Shown here: in pieces, positions 20,420 through 29,348 of the stretch
Layout of the letters: the number at the start of each line of letters is the position of its first letter
How positions within the stretch are numbered: the stretch's first letter is position 1
Origin: BOG-938 sp035524315
Lineage (GTDB): Bacteria > Pseudomonadota > Alphaproteobacteria > Caulobacterales > Caulobacteraceae
DNA: 64,000 bases
Direction: 5' to 3'
Assembly (NCBI GenBank): GCA_035524315.1
Contig: DATKPD010000085.1
Span: 1-64,000, forward strand
Translations under genes and position numbers: made by a program
The notes under the pieces: model-generated
Databases searched by the model: none
Told to the model about the DNA's origin: nothing
The model's input: the letters and a program-made list of their open reading frames with translations, nothing else

Positions 20420-20899
20420 ATGGCGGGCAGCGTCAACAAGGTCATTCTGGTCGGTAACCTGGGCAAGGACCCGGAGATCCGCACCCTGAACTCGGGCGAC
20501 CGCGTTGCGAATCTGCGCATCGCCACCTCCGAATCCTGGCGCGACAAGTCGAGCGGCGAGCGCAAGGAAAAGACCGAGTGGCACCAAGTGGTCATCTTCA
20601 ACGACAATCTGGTCAAGGTGGCCGAGAACTATCTGAAGAAGGGCTCGACGGTTTATATCGAGGGTGCGCTGCAGACCCGCAAATGGACCGACCAGCAGGG
20701 TGTGGAAAAGTATTCCACCGAGATCGTGCTGCAGAAGTTCCGCGGTGAACTGACCATGCTCGGCGGGCGCGGCGGCGGCGAGAGCGCGGGCGAGGATTAC
20801 GGCTCGTCGTCGGGCGGCTACGCGGCCGGCGGGCGCGCCCAGAACAGCGGCCCGCGCGAGAGCTTCAGCGCTGACCTCGACGACGAGATTCCGTTCTAG
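20420..20899 (+). CDS. ssb: Single-stranded DNA-binding protein
   Basis: A 159-aa SSB. The OB fold covers about residues 1-110 (MAGSVNKVILVGNLGKDPEI, TEWHQVVIFNDNL, YLKKGSTVYIEGALQTRKW). A Gly/Ser-rich linker follows, and the acidic tip DLDDEIPF recruits partner proteins. A GTG sits immediately before the ATG, but ATG 20420 matches the family start. The tandem 40-bp repeat and a LexA box lie upstream. Confidence 0.97.
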   Translation: MAGSVNKVILVGNLGKDPEIRTLNSGDRVANLRIATSESWRDKSSGERKEKTEWHQVVIFNDNLVKVAENYLKKGSTVYIEGALQTRKWTDQQGVEKYSTEIVLQKFRGELTMLGGRGGGESAGEDYGSSSGGYAAGGRAQNSGPRESFSADLDDEIPF

Positions 20900-20922
20900 G
20901 CGGTCGTCGGGTGGGGCCCGGC

Positions 20923-21216
20923 CTAGCCGGCCGAGCGACCCGAGGCGTCGTTGTCGTCGAGGCGCGCCTCACCCTCGGCCCTTGGGTCTGTCACGCCATA
21001 GTCTTTCGATTTTGACCCTTGCTCGGCCGACAGGAAGCCTTCGGCCGCCAGACCGCGCTTGAGCAGTTCGCGCACAGCCGCGGCCCGGCTGGGCATGCGG
21101 CGGGAAAAGCGCCAGTCGTCCAGCGCGCCCAACTCGTCTTCGGTCAACATGATCTGCAGGCGTTCCCCGCGGTTCAGATCGGCCATGTCCTTCTTCCCGG
21201 CTTTAGGGTCCTTCAT
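20923..21216 (-). CDS. Small protein with ribbon-helix-helix-like core
   Basis: A 97-aa protein. Residues about 18-56 (RLQIMLTEDELGALDDWRF, then MPSRAAAVRELLKRGL) fit a ribbon-helix-helix pattern: a short strand followed by two helices, as in small DNA-binding regulators. The C-terminal 40 residues are polar and probably disordered. An internal Met (residue 11) could also be the start. An AAGG precedes the ATG at 21216. It is convergent with ssb; function unknown. Confidence 0.65.
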   Translation of the reverse strand: MKDPKAGKKDMADLNRGERLQIMLTEDELGALDDWRFSRRMPSRAAAVRELLKRGLAAEGFLSAEQGSKSKDYGVTDPRAEGEARLDDNDASGRSAG

Positions 21217-21471
21217 TCGCCTTGCCTTGCTTTGCCGGATTAAATGACGACGGGTGACGATGGTTGCGGTTCTTACTCATTTTCCGCCTAAGCGGTAACC
21301 GGCTCACTTTTTGTTTAATTGGTTAAAGATATAAGTGACGCAAGTTACTCCAAGCACTGTTTCGTGTAATGATCCATAAATTGTCTATATAATCTTCGGA
21401 TAAAATATAGAAGCAAAATAAACGACGATATGTTCCTAGGGATGTGCTAATGTTCCGGTATGGAGGCTCAA
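21217..21471. other. AT-rich divergent intergenic region
   Basis: About 255 bp with markedly lower GC than the coding DNA. It contains TTTAA/TTAAA inverted arms around 21314-21327 and several A/T runs, consistent with promoters for the RHH-like gene (minus) and the histidine kinase (plus). No gene or clear sigma-factor motif was assigned. Confidence 0.45.
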
Positions 21472-22179
21472 ATGCCGGTCCAAATCGTCTCTGAACATAT
21501 CGCTAACGCCTTGCCAGGCTCCGACAATTCCGCCTCACTTGAGATGCTCGTCGCCGAGTCCAATCACCGCATCGCCAACAATCTGTCGCTGGTGGCGGGC
21601 ATTTTGCGGCTGCAGGTGAATGAATTGACCCGTTCGGGGCGCGTGCTGGAGCCCGAGCAGGTGGGCCAGTTGCTGGCCGAGGTCGGCGCCCGGATCGAAA
21701 CGGTCGGACGCCTGCATCGCCTGCTCGCCCAATCGGCCGGAGCCTCGCACATGGAGCTGGGGAGCTATCTGCAGGATATCGCCCAGGCTGCGATCCAATC
21801 GATGTCGGGCAGCAACGTCACGCTGAAACCCATGTCCGGCGACCATTGCGAGATTCCCGCCCAGATCGCCCTGTCGGTCGGCTTCGTCGTGGGCGAAGCG
21901 GTGACCAATTCGGTCAAGTACGCCCATCCCTGCGCCGTGCGCGGAACCATCGCGCTGCACTGCGCGCGCGGTGGAGACGGGTCGACCCATATCCAAGTGG
22001 TCGACGACGGGGTGGGGTTGCCTGAGGGATTCGATCCGCGCACCGATGGCGGCCTGGGTCTTCGGATGATGCGCACCATCGCCGGCCAACTCGGCGCCAA
22101 GCTGACATTCGACGCCTCGGGCATAGGCTTGGCGGTCGATCTGCGGCTGGCGCCCAATCGTCCGGTTTCGGCGAACTGA
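21472..22179 (+). CDS. HisKA_2/HWE-type histidine kinase core without sensor domain
   Basis: A 235-aa protein that is only a kinase core. The phospho-acceptor is His32 in ESNHRIANNLSLVAGIL, the HisKA_2 pattern. The ATP-binding domain shows the N box (VGEAVTNSVKYAHP), DDGVGLP and the G box GGLGLRMM. There is no membrane helix, PAS or GAF domain, so it needs a partner for input. In alphaproteobacteria such kinases often feed light, stress or cell-cycle pathways. ATG 21472 is chosen over 21460 because GGAGG (21462-21466) precedes it by 5 nt. Confidence 0.85.
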   Translation: MPVQIVSEHIANALPGSDNSASLEMLVAESNHRIANNLSLVAGILRLQVNELTRSGRVLEPEQVGQLLAEVGARIETVGRLHRLLAQSAGASHMELGSYLQDIAQAAIQSMSGSNVTLKPMSGDHCEIPAQIALSVGFVVGEAVTNSVKYAHPCAVRGTIALHCARGGDGSTHIQVVDDGVGLPEGFDPRTDGGLGLRMMRTIAGQLGAKLTFDASGIGLAVDLRLAPNRPVSAN

Positions 22180-22294
22180 CCCACGGGCAAATCGGGCTTT
22201 TAGGGCCTGTTATTTTGCGCCTGGACGGACGGGGTGCTAACAAAGCGCGACGGCAATCGCGCGCGATTCCACCCCTTTAGAAGTTCCAGATCAT

Positions 22295-25045
22295 TTGAGC
22301 GACGACGGCAGCATACCGACCCCGGACGAGGGCTCCGCGGACCGGCGAGGGGGCATCGCTCCCATCGCGATCGAAGACGAGCTGAAACGCTCCTACCTCG
22401 ATTACGCCATGAGCGTGATCGTCTCGCGCGCCCTGCCGGACGCCCGCGACGGCCTCAAGCCCGTGCACCGGCGCATCCTCTATTCCATGCACGAGCAGGG
22501 CTACGGGGCCGGCGGCTCTTACCGGAAGTCCGCCCGCGTGGTCGGCGACGTGATCGGTAAGTATCACCCGCACGGCGACCAGTCGGTGTACGACGCCCTG
22601 GTGCGCATGGCGCAGACCTTCTCGATGAGCCTGGTGCTGATCGACGGCCAGGGAAACTTCGGCTCGGTCGATGGCGATCCGCCCGCGGCCATGCGCTACA
22701 CCGAGGTTAAGATGGAGCGGGCCGCCGAGGCGCTGCTCGCCGACATCGAAAAGGGCACGGTCGATTTCCAGGACAACTACGACGGTTCAGAATCCGAGCC
22801 GGTGGTCCTGCCCTCGCGCATTCCCAATCTGCTGGTCAACGGCGCCGGCGGCATCGCCGTGGGCATGGCGACCAACATTCCGCCGCATAACCTGGGCGAG
22901 ATCGTCGACGCCTGCCTGGCGACGATCGACAATCGCGACATCAGCCTGGAAGATCTGCTCGAGATCGTGCCTGGCCCCGACTTCCCCACCGGCGGCGAGA
23001 TCATCGGCCGGTCGGGCGCGCGTCAGGCGCTGATGACCGGGCGCGGCTCGGTCATCATGCGCGGCACGGCGACGGTCGAGGACATCCGCAAGGACCGCGA
23101 AGCGATCATCATCACCGCTATTCCCTATCAGGTGAACAAGGCGTCCTTGGTCGAGCGCATCGCCGAACTGGTGCGCGACAAGCGCATCGAGGGTGTGGCC
23201 GATATCCGCGACGAAAGCGACCGCCAGGGCATGCGCGTGGTGGTCGAGTTGAAGCGCGACGCCTCGGGCGAGGTGATCCTCAACCAGCTCTACCGCTTCA
23301 CCCCATTGCAGACCTCGTTCGGGGTCAACATGCTGGCGCTCAATCGCGGCCGGCCTGAGCAGATGGGCCTGCGCGCCCTGATCGACTGTTTCCTGGACGC
23401 GCGCGAGGAAGTCGTCGTCCGGCGCACAAAATTCGAGCTGACCAAGGCGCGCGATCGCGGTCACGTGCTGGTCGGTCTGGCCATCGCCGTGGCCAATATT
23501 GACGTGTTCATCGCCATCATCCGCTCCTCGCGCGATCCGGCCGAGGCGCGCGAACGGCTGGTCGCGCGCGACTGGCCGACCGGCGACATGGGACCGCTGA
23601 TCGCGCTCATCGCCGACCCGCGCACGGTTCTGGTGAGCGAGGACCGTATCCGGCTGACCGAGGAACAGGCGCGGGCGATCCTGGCCCTGACCCTGTCGCG
23701 CCTGACCGGCCTGGGCCGCGAGGAAATTGCCGACGAGGCTCAGAGCCTGGCGGGCGCCATCGCCGGCTATCTCGAGATCCTCGGTTCGCGCGAACGGGTG
23801 CTGGACATCATCCGTCAGGAACTGGCCGAGGTGCGCGCCGCCTTCGCCGTGCCCCGCCGCACCCAGATTGTCGACGGCGACGCCGACATGGAAGACGAGG
23901 ACCTGATCGCGCGCGAGGAGATGGTCATCACCGTCACCCACGGCGGCTATGTCAAGCGCACCCCGTTGGCCACCTACCGGACGCAAAAGCGCGGCGGCAA
24001 GGGCCGTTCGGGCATGGCGACCAAGGAAGAGGACGCGGTGGTGCGGGTGTTCGTGGCCTCCACCCACGCCCCGATCCTGTTCTTCTCCTCCGAGGGTCAG
24101 GTTTACACGCTCAAGGTGTGGCGCCTGCCGGTGGGCCTGCCCAATTCGCGCGGCAAGGCGCTGGTCAATCTTCTGCCGCTGGAGCAGGGCGAAACCATCA
24201 CCTCGATCCTGACCGCGCCCGAGGACGAGGCGGCCTGGGACCGGCAGGACCTGATGTTCGCCACCCAGTCGGGCGGCGTGCGCCGCAACAAGCTCAGCGA
24301 CATCCAGCGCATCAACCGCAACGGCAAGATCGCCATGAAGCTGGACGAGGGCGACCACATCGTCGGCGTCTCGATCTGCACCGCCGATCAGGACGTGCTG
24401 CTCACCACCGCGCTTGGCCGCTGCATCCGCTTCTCTGTCGATGAGGTTCGGGTGTTCGCCGGCCGCGATTCCACGGGCGTGCGCGGCGTGCGCCTGGCCG
24501 AGGGCGACAAGGTCATGTCCATGGCCATCCTGCGCCAGGTCCAGGCCACGCCCGACGAGCGCAGGGCCTACATGAAGTACGCGACCGCCCTGCGTAAGGC
24601 CATGGGCCAAGGCGCCGAGGACGCCGAAGCCGCCGCCGCGCCAGACGATGGCGAGGAGGGCGGGCCGGACGCCGATCTGTCGCCCGAGCGCATCGCCCAA
24701 CTGGAGGCCGCCGAGCAGTTTATCCTCACTGCCGATTCCGAAGGCTACGGCAAGCGCACCTCGGCCTATGACTACCGGCGCACGGGCCGCGGGGGCCAGG
24801 GCCTGACCGCGCACGACATGTCGCGCGGCGGGCACCTGGTGGCGGCCTTCCCGGTCGAGCAGGGTGACGAGATGATGCTCGTGTCCGATCAGGGCCAGAT
24901 CATCCGCGCGCCCGTCGACGACATACGCATCGCCGGGCGCAACACCCGTGGGGTGATCCTGTTCCGCCCGGCCGAGGGCGAGCATGTGGTCTCGGTCGAG
25001 CGTTTGGCGGAAGCCGAGGGCTCGGACGACGAGGAGCCTGCGTGA
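22295..25045 (+). CDS. gyrA: DNA gyrase subunit A
   Basis: A 916-aa GyrA, the breakage-reunion subunit of DNA gyrase. The catalytic Tyr is Tyr135 in AAMRYTEVKM. The GyrA box QKRGGKG at the start of the C-terminal DNA-wrapping domain separates it from ParC. The quinolone-determining loop reads HPHGDQSVYD (91-100), with Gln96 at the position of E. coli Ser83. An insertion rich in Glu/Asp/Ala is present around residues 770-800. TTG start at 22295 gives the expected N-terminus. The coaD gene follows after 25 bp. Confidence 0.96.
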   Translation: MSDDGSIPTPDEGSADRRGGIAPIAIEDELKRSYLDYAMSVIVSRALPDARDGLKPVHRRILYSMHEQGYGAGGSYRKSARVVGDVIGKYHPHGDQSVYDALVRMAQTFSMSLVLIDGQGNFGSVDGDPPAAMRYTEVKMERAAEALLADIEKGTVDFQDNYDGSESEPVVLPSRIPNLLVNGAGGIAVGMATNIPPHNLGEIVDACLATIDNRDISLEDLLEIVPGPDFPTGGEIIGRSGARQALMTGRGSVIMRGTATVEDIRKDREAIIITAIPYQVNKASLVERIAELVRDKRIEGVADIRDESDRQGMRVVVELKRDASGEVILNQLYRFTPLQTSFGVNMLALNRGRPEQMGLRALIDCFLDAREEVVVRRTKFELTKARDRGHVLVGLAIAVANIDVFIAIIRSSRDPAEARERLVARDWPTGDMGPLIALIADPRTVLVSEDRIRLTEEQARAILALTLSRLTGLGREEIADEAQSLAGAIAGYLEILGSRERVLDIIRQELAEVRAAFAVPRRTQIVDGDADMEDEDLIAREEMVITVTHGGYVKRTPLATYRTQKRGGKGRSGMATKEEDAVVRVFVASTHAPILFFSSEGQVYTLKVWRLPVGLPNSRGKALVNLLPLEQGETITSILTAPEDEAAWDRQDLMFATQSGGVRRNKLSDIQRINRNGKIAMKLDEGDHIVGVSICTADQDVLLTTALGRCIRFSVDEVRVFAGRDSTGVRGVRLAEGDKVMSMAILRQVQATPDERRAYMKYATALRKAMGQGAEDAEAAAAPDDGEEGGPDADLSPERIAQLEAAEQFILTADSEGYGKRTSAYDYRRTGRGGQGLTAHDMSRGGHLVAAFPVEQGDEMMLVSDQGQIIRAPVDDIRIAGRNTRGVILFRPAEGEHVVSVERLAEAEGSDDEEPA

Positions 25046-25070
25046 TGCGGGCGGGGGTGAGGGGCAGCGC

Positions 25071-25568
25071 TTGAAGACCAGGACCGCGCTCTATCCGGGG
25101 ACGTTCGACCCGATCACCAACGGTCATATCGACATCATTTCACGCGCCGTGAAACTGGTTGACCGGCTGGTGATCGGCGTGGCGATCAACCGCTCCAAGG
25201 GACCGCTGTTCACCCTGGAAGAGCGGGTCGAGATGGTGCGCAGCGAGGTGCGGCCCTTCACTGCCCACGCCGAGATCGAGGTTCTGCCGTTCGAGACCCT
25301 GCTGATGAGTTTCGCCGAGCAGATCGGGGCCGACATGATCGTGCGCGGTCTGCGCGCGGTCGCGGATTTCGAATACGAATTCCAGATGACGGCGATGAAC
25401 CAGCAGTTGAATCGCGAGATCGAGACGGTGTTCCTGATGGCCGATCCTCGCCACCAGGCCATAGCCGCGCGCCTGGTCAAGGAGATCGCGCGTCTGGGCG
25501 GCGACATCTCGGGCTTCGTCACCCCCCTGGTGGCCGAGCGCCTGCGGGCCCGCGCCGCGCGCGTCTGA
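25071..25568 (+). CDS. coaD: Phosphopantetheine adenylyltransferase
   Basis: A 165-aa CoaD, the penultimate enzyme of coenzyme A synthesis. The nucleotidyltransferase signature is GTFDPITNGHIDII near the N-terminus, and IVRGLRAVADFEYEFQMTAMN is strongly conserved. TTG start at 25071 is preceded by GAGGGG and gives the normal length, while the open frame runs on into gyrA. The order gyrA-coaD-cyclophilins-queA-tgt on one strand suggests a long operon. Confidence 0.95.
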   Translation: MKTRTALYPGTFDPITNGHIDIISRAVKLVDRLVIGVAINRSKGPLFTLEERVEMVRSEVRPFTAHAEIEVLPFETLLMSFAEQIGADMIVRGLRAVADFEYEFQMTAMNQQLNREIETVFLMADPRHQAIAARLVKEIARLGGDISGFVTPLVAERLRARAARV

Positions 25569-25624
25569 CCGCGAGCGCCACAATAAGGCCTAGCCCGCAC
25601 GCGAAAAGCCGCTAGAGAGGCCGA

Positions 25625-26479
25625 ATGAAGTCCTGCACCCTGTTGTTGGCCGCCGCCCTGGGCGCGAGCGGCATGGCGCTGAGCGGCCCTCCGGCCGTGG
25701 CCGCCTCCGATCCCAAGCCGCCGAAGCTGGCGTCGTCCGACTACCGCACGGTGGATCCGGAAAACCTTCTGGTGATCGATACCGAGAAGGGCCGCATCCT
25801 GGTGGAAATGTACCCGGAGATCGCCCCGGCGTCGGTCGCGCGGGTCAAGGCCCTGGCGCGCGCCAAGTTCTACGATGGCCTGATGTTCCACCGGGTGGTC
25901 GACGACTTCATGGCCCAGGGCGGCGATCCCAAAGGTGACGGTTCGGGCGGCTCTGGCCAGTCGCTCAAGGGCGAGTTCACCTTCCGCCGCGGGCCGGATC
26001 TTCCCTACATCACCGCCGCCGCAGGGAATGGCTACGAGGACGGCTTCTTCAAGTCCATGCCCGTGCGCACTCAGTCGAACGACCTGATGCTGATGATGGC
26101 CGACGGCAAGGTGCCGGCCTGGGGCCTGTGGTGCCCGGGCGTGGCCGGCATGGCGCGGGCCGGCGATCCTGATTCCGCCGACAGTCAGTTCTTCCTGATG
26201 CGCCAGTTCAACGACCAGTTGGAGAAGAAGTACACGCCCTGGGCGCGGGTAGCCGAGGGCGAGGAGGTCGTGCGCAGTCTGGCGGTGGGCCAGCCGCCGC
26301 CCAAGCCAGATCACATGTTGACCGTGCGCGTGATGTCCGATCTGCCGCCGGCCCAGCAGACCAAGGTCCAGGTGCCCGACACCCAGAGCCCGGGCTTCAA
26401 GGCGCTGTTGGCCTACGACAAGACCCTGCACGGCGGGTCATTCTCGGTGTGCGACGTGGATCTGTTCGCCAAACCATAA
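25625..26479 (+). CDS. Exported cyclophilin-type peptidyl-prolyl isomerase
   Basis: A 284-aa protein with a signal peptide (cleavage near PAVAAS, about residue 27), so it acts in the periplasm on protein folding. The cyclophilin core has GRILVEMYPEIAPASV, FYDGLMFHRVVDDFMAQGGDP and DSADSQFFLM. An insertion of about 50 residues separates the FMAQGGDP and GMARAGDP blocks, and a C-terminal extension of about 50 residues follows the core. It lies upstream of a cytoplasmic cyclophilin gene in tandem. Confidence 0.9.
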   Translation: MKSCTLLLAAALGASGMALSGPPAVAASDPKPPKLASSDYRTVDPENLLVIDTEKGRILVEMYPEIAPASVARVKALARAKFYDGLMFHRVVDDFMAQGGDPKGDGSGGSGQSLKGEFTFRRGPDLPYITAAAGNGYEDGFFKSMPVRTQSNDLMLMMADGKVPAWGLWCPGVAGMARAGDPDSADSQFFLMRQFNDQLEKKYTPWARVAEGEEVVRSLAVGQPPPKPDHMLTVRVMSDLPPAQQTKVQVPDTQSPGFKALLAYDKTLHGGSFSVCDVDLFAKP

Positions 26480-26555
26480 GGTTTCAGGCGCGGCCCGCGA
26501 GACAAGCCGCCCGGGCGCGTCTAAAAGCCTGCCATCGATCACAAGGAGGACGCGC

Positions 26556-27023
26556 ATGTCGGCCGATCCCGAAAACACCCTCGTCATGACCCTGGACACC
26601 GGACCGGTCACCATCGCCCTGCGGCCGGATCTGGCGCCCGGCCATGTGGAGCGCATCAAGGAGTTGGCGCGCGAAGGTTTCTACGACGGGGTGGTGTTCC
26701 ACCGCGTGATCCCGGGTTTCATGGCCCAGGGCGGCGATCCGACCGGCACGGGCATGGGCGGCTCCAAGAAGCCCAACCTGAAAGCCGAATTCTCGGCCCA
26801 GCCGCATGTGCGCGGCGTGTGCTCCATGGCGCGCTCCAGCAACCCCAACTCGGCCAACAGCCAGTTCTTCATCTGCTTCGACGACGCCACCTTCCTGGAC
26901 CGTCAGTACACGGTGTGGGGCGAGGTGCTCGAGGGCATGGATCACGTCGACGCCCTACCCAAGGGCGAGCCGCCGCGCGCGCCGGGCAAGATCGTTTCCA
27001 TGAAGGTGGCGGCGGATCAGTAA
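26556..27023 (+). CDS. ppiB: Cytoplasmic cyclophilin-type peptidyl-prolyl isomerase
   Basis: A 155-aa single-domain cyclophilin without signal peptide. It has GPVTIALRPDLAPGHV, FYDGVVFHRVIPGFMAQGGDP, GVCSMARSSNPNSANSQFFI and the closing FLDRQYTVWGEVLEGMD. These contain the active-site Arg, Phe and Gln of cyclophilins. AAGGAGG is placed before the ATG. It pairs with the exported cyclophilin 76 bp upstream. Confidence 0.93.
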   Translation: MSADPENTLVMTLDTGPVTIALRPDLAPGHVERIKELAREGFYDGVVFHRVIPGFMAQGGDPTGTGMGGSKKPNLKAEFSAQPHVRGVCSMARSSNPNSANSQFFICFDDATFLDRQYTVWGEVLEGMDHVDALPKGEPPRAPGKIVSMKVAADQ

Positions 27024-27032
27024 GGCTGACCT

Positions 27033-27126
27033 CTCGCCCTACCCTCTCCCCCGAGAGGAAGGGGACGCCCGTATCCTCCGCCGCCCCAATCAACCCTCGC
27101 CCCATTCTGGGAGAGGGTAGGGTGAG
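27033..27126 (+). repeat. Long hairpin-forming repeat in front of queA
   Basis: CCCTACCCTCTCCC (27037-27050) and its exact complement GGGAGAGGGTAGGG (27109-27122) make a 14-bp stem, extendable to about 18 bp with one G-T pair, around a 58-nt loop. Similar CCCTCTCCC...GGGAGAGGG arms are commonly seen as dispersed intergenic repeats in high-GC proteobacteria. The right arm ends 4 nt before the queA ATG and includes its ribosome-binding sequence. Confidence 0.75.
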
Positions 27127-27130
27127 CGGC

Positions 27131-28207
27131 ATGCGCCTGTCCGATTTCGATTTCGACCTGCCCGAGGACCGCATCGCCCTCAGGCCCGCCGAGCCGCGCG
27201 ACAGCGCGCGGCTGCTGGTGGTCGAGCCCGGGCGCGCGCCGCGCGATCAGCGGGTGAGCGATCTGCCGGCCGAACTGCGCGCCGGCGATATGCTGGTGTT
27301 CAACGACACCCGCGTGATCCCCGCGCGGCTCAGCGGTGTGCGTCCGCGCGAGGGATCGACCGTCGCGGTGGAGGCCACACTGCACAAGCGCCTGTCGCCC
27401 AGCGTGTGGACCGCCTTCATGAAGCCGGGCCGGCGCCTGGCGGTGGGCGACCGGATCGAATTCGGCGGGGGGCCCGATCGCGCCTGCCTGCTCGGGCGCC
27501 TAGATGCGCGCATCCAGGCCAAGGGCGAGGGCGGCGAGGTGACCCTGGCCTTCGACCTGGCGGGCGAATACCTCGACGACGCCATCGCCGAGCGCGGCCT
27601 GATGCCCTTGCCGCCCTATATCGCCGCCAAGCGCGGCCACGATGAACGCGACCGGGCCGACTATCAGACCGTCTACGCCCGTCTCGACGGTTCGGTGGCG
27701 GCGCCGACCGCGGGGCTGCACTTCACCCCGGCGCTGCTGCAGGCGCTGAAGGACCGGGGCGTCGGCTTCGCCTTTGTCACCCTGCACGTCGGCGCGGGCA
27801 CCTTCCTGCCGGTCAAGACTGAGGACCTGAGCCAGCACCGCATGCACGCCGAGTACGGCGAGGTGCCCGGTCAGACCGCACAGGCGATCAACGCCGCGCG
27901 CGCGGCGGGCGGCCGAGTGGTCTGCGTCGGCACCACCTCGCTGCGCCTGATCGAGAGTGCGGCGGGCGAGGACGGCCAAGTGCGGCCGTTCGCGGCCGAG
28001 ACTGACATCTTCATCACGCCCGGCTATCGCTTTCGCGCCGCCGACGGCCTGATGACCAACTTCCATCTGCCCAAGTCGACCCTGTTCATGCTGGTCTCGG
28101 CCTTCGCCGGCTTGGCGCCGATGCGGACGGCGTACCGCCATGCGATCGACAGCGGCTACCGCTTCTATTCCTATGGCGACGGCTCCCTGCTATGGCGCGC
28201 GCCGTGA
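27131..28207 (+). CDS. queA: S-adenosylmethionine:tRNA ribosyltransferase-isomerase
   Basis: A 358-aa QueA, which converts preQ1 at the tRNA wobble position to epoxyqueuosine precursor using SAM as ribosyl donor. Diagnostic blocks are MRLSDFDFDLPEDRIALRP, MLVFNDTRVIPARL, APTAGLHFTP and FITPGYRFRAADGLMTNFHL. The frame is open far upstream, but the ATG at 27131 is the family start. It is followed by tgt after 19 bp, the usual queuosine pair. Confidence 0.96.
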   Translation: MRLSDFDFDLPEDRIALRPAEPRDSARLLVVEPGRAPRDQRVSDLPAELRAGDMLVFNDTRVIPARLSGVRPREGSTVAVEATLHKRLSPSVWTAFMKPGRRLAVGDRIEFGGGPDRACLLGRLDARIQAKGEGGEVTLAFDLAGEYLDDAIAERGLMPLPPYIAAKRGHDERDRADYQTVYARLDGSVAAPTAGLHFTPALLQALKDRGVGFAFVTLHVGAGTFLPVKTEDLSQHRMHAEYGEVPGQTAQAINAARAAGGRVVCVGTTSLRLIESAAGEDGQVRPFAAETDIFITPGYRFRAADGLMTNFHLPKSTLFMLVSAFAGLAPMRTAYRHAIDSGYRFYSYGDGSLLWRAP

Positions 28208-28226
28208 CCCAGCCGGCGACGATTCG

Positions 28227-29348
28227 ATGAGCGCCTTTCCCTTCCTGATCGACGCCGTGGACGGCACGGCCCGCACCGGCGTGATCCAGACCCCGCGCGG
28301 CGACATCCGCACGCCCGCCTTCATGCCCGTGGGCACGGTGGGCACGGTCAAGGCGCTGACGGTCGATCAGGTGCGCGCGGCGGGCGCAGACATCCTTCTG
28401 GGCAACACCTATCACCTGATGTTGCGGCCGAGCGCCGAACGGGTGGCGCGGCTGGGCGGTCTGCACCGGTTCATGCGTTGGGATCGGCCGATCCTGACCG
28501 ATTCCGGCGGGTTCCAGGTGATGTCCCTGGCCAAGATCGCCAAGGTCAAGGAGGACGGCGTCACCTTTCAGAGTCACATCGACGGCTCGCGCCACGCCCT
28601 CAGCCCCGAACGGTCGATCCAGATCCAGGCCGACCTTCTGGGGTCGGACATCGTTATGCAACTGGACGAATGCGTGTCCTGGCCGGCCGAGCCCAAGCGC
28701 GCCCACGAGGCCATGCTGCTGTCGGCCCGCTGGGCCCGGCGCAGCAAGGCGGCGTTCGGCGCGCGCGAGACCCAGGCTCTGTTCGGCATCCAGCAGGGCT
28801 CCACCTTTGAGGACCAGCGTCGGGAATCGGCCGAGCGCCTGATCGAGATCGGCTTCGACGGCTACGCCATCGGCGGCCTGGCCGTAGGCGAAGGGCACCA
28901 GGCCATGTGCGACGTGCTCGACTACGCGCCCGCGATGCTGCCGGCCGACCGGCCGCGCTACCTGATGGGGGTGGGCAAGCCCATCGATCTGGTTGAGGGC
29001 GTGGCGCGCGGGGTCGATATGTTCGACTGTGTCCTGCCCACCCGCTCGGGCCGCCATGGCCAGGCGTGGACCTGGGCCGGCGCGGTCAATATGAAGAACG
29101 CCCGCTTCGCCGAGGACGACACGCCGCTCGATGAGGCGATCGATTGCCCCGCCAGCCGCGACTATTCCAAGGCCTATCTGCACCACCTGTTCAAATCCGA
29201 GGAAATCCTCGGACAGGTGCTGCTGTCCTGGCACAACATCGCCTTCTTCCAGACGCTGATGGCCGCCATGCGCGCCGCCATCGCCGAAGGTCGGTTCGAG
29301 GCCTTCCGCCGCGGCTTCCACGCGGGACTGAAGGGCGCGGGCGACTAG
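28227..29348 (+). CDS. tgt: tRNA-guanine transglycosylase
   Basis: A 373-aa Tgt, exchanging guanine for preQ1 at tRNA position 34 (step before QueA). The nucleophile region ILTDSGGFQVMS, GGLAVGEGHQAM and MGVGKPIDLVEGVARGVDMF are conserved. The zinc site is unusual: where enteric enzymes read C-x-C-x2-C, this one reads IDCPASRDYSKAYLHHL, with only one of the three Cys. The following His is kept. Similar losses may be common in alphaproteobacteria. The stop interleaves with that of a convergent lipoprotein gene (CTAG). Confidence 0.95.
   Translation: MSAFPFLIDAVDGTARTGVIQTPRGDIRTPAFMPVGTVGTVKALTVDQVRAAGADILLGNTYHLMLRPSAERVARLGGLHRFMRWDRPILTDSGGFQVMSLAKIAKVKEDGVTFQSHIDGSRHALSPERSIQIQADLLGSDIVMQLDECVSWPAEPKRAHEAMLLSARWARRSKAAFGARETQALFGIQQGSTFEDQRRESAERLIEIGFDGYAIGGLAVGEGHQAMCDVLDYAPAMLPADRPRYLMGVGKPIDLVEGVARGVDMFDCVLPTRSGRHGQAWTWAGAVNMKNARFAEDDTPLDEAIDCPASRDYSKAYLHHLFKSEEILGQVLLSWHNIAFFQTLMAAMRAAIAEGRFEAFRRGFHAGLKGAGD

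Noticed and set aside
22787..24985. Long antisense frame of 732 codons across gyrA
   Set aside because: It lies opposite a certain gene in high-GC DNA, where stop codons are rare in the complementary frame. The same applies to long antisense frames over glyS, ppdK, secA and the TPR/ATP-grasp gene.
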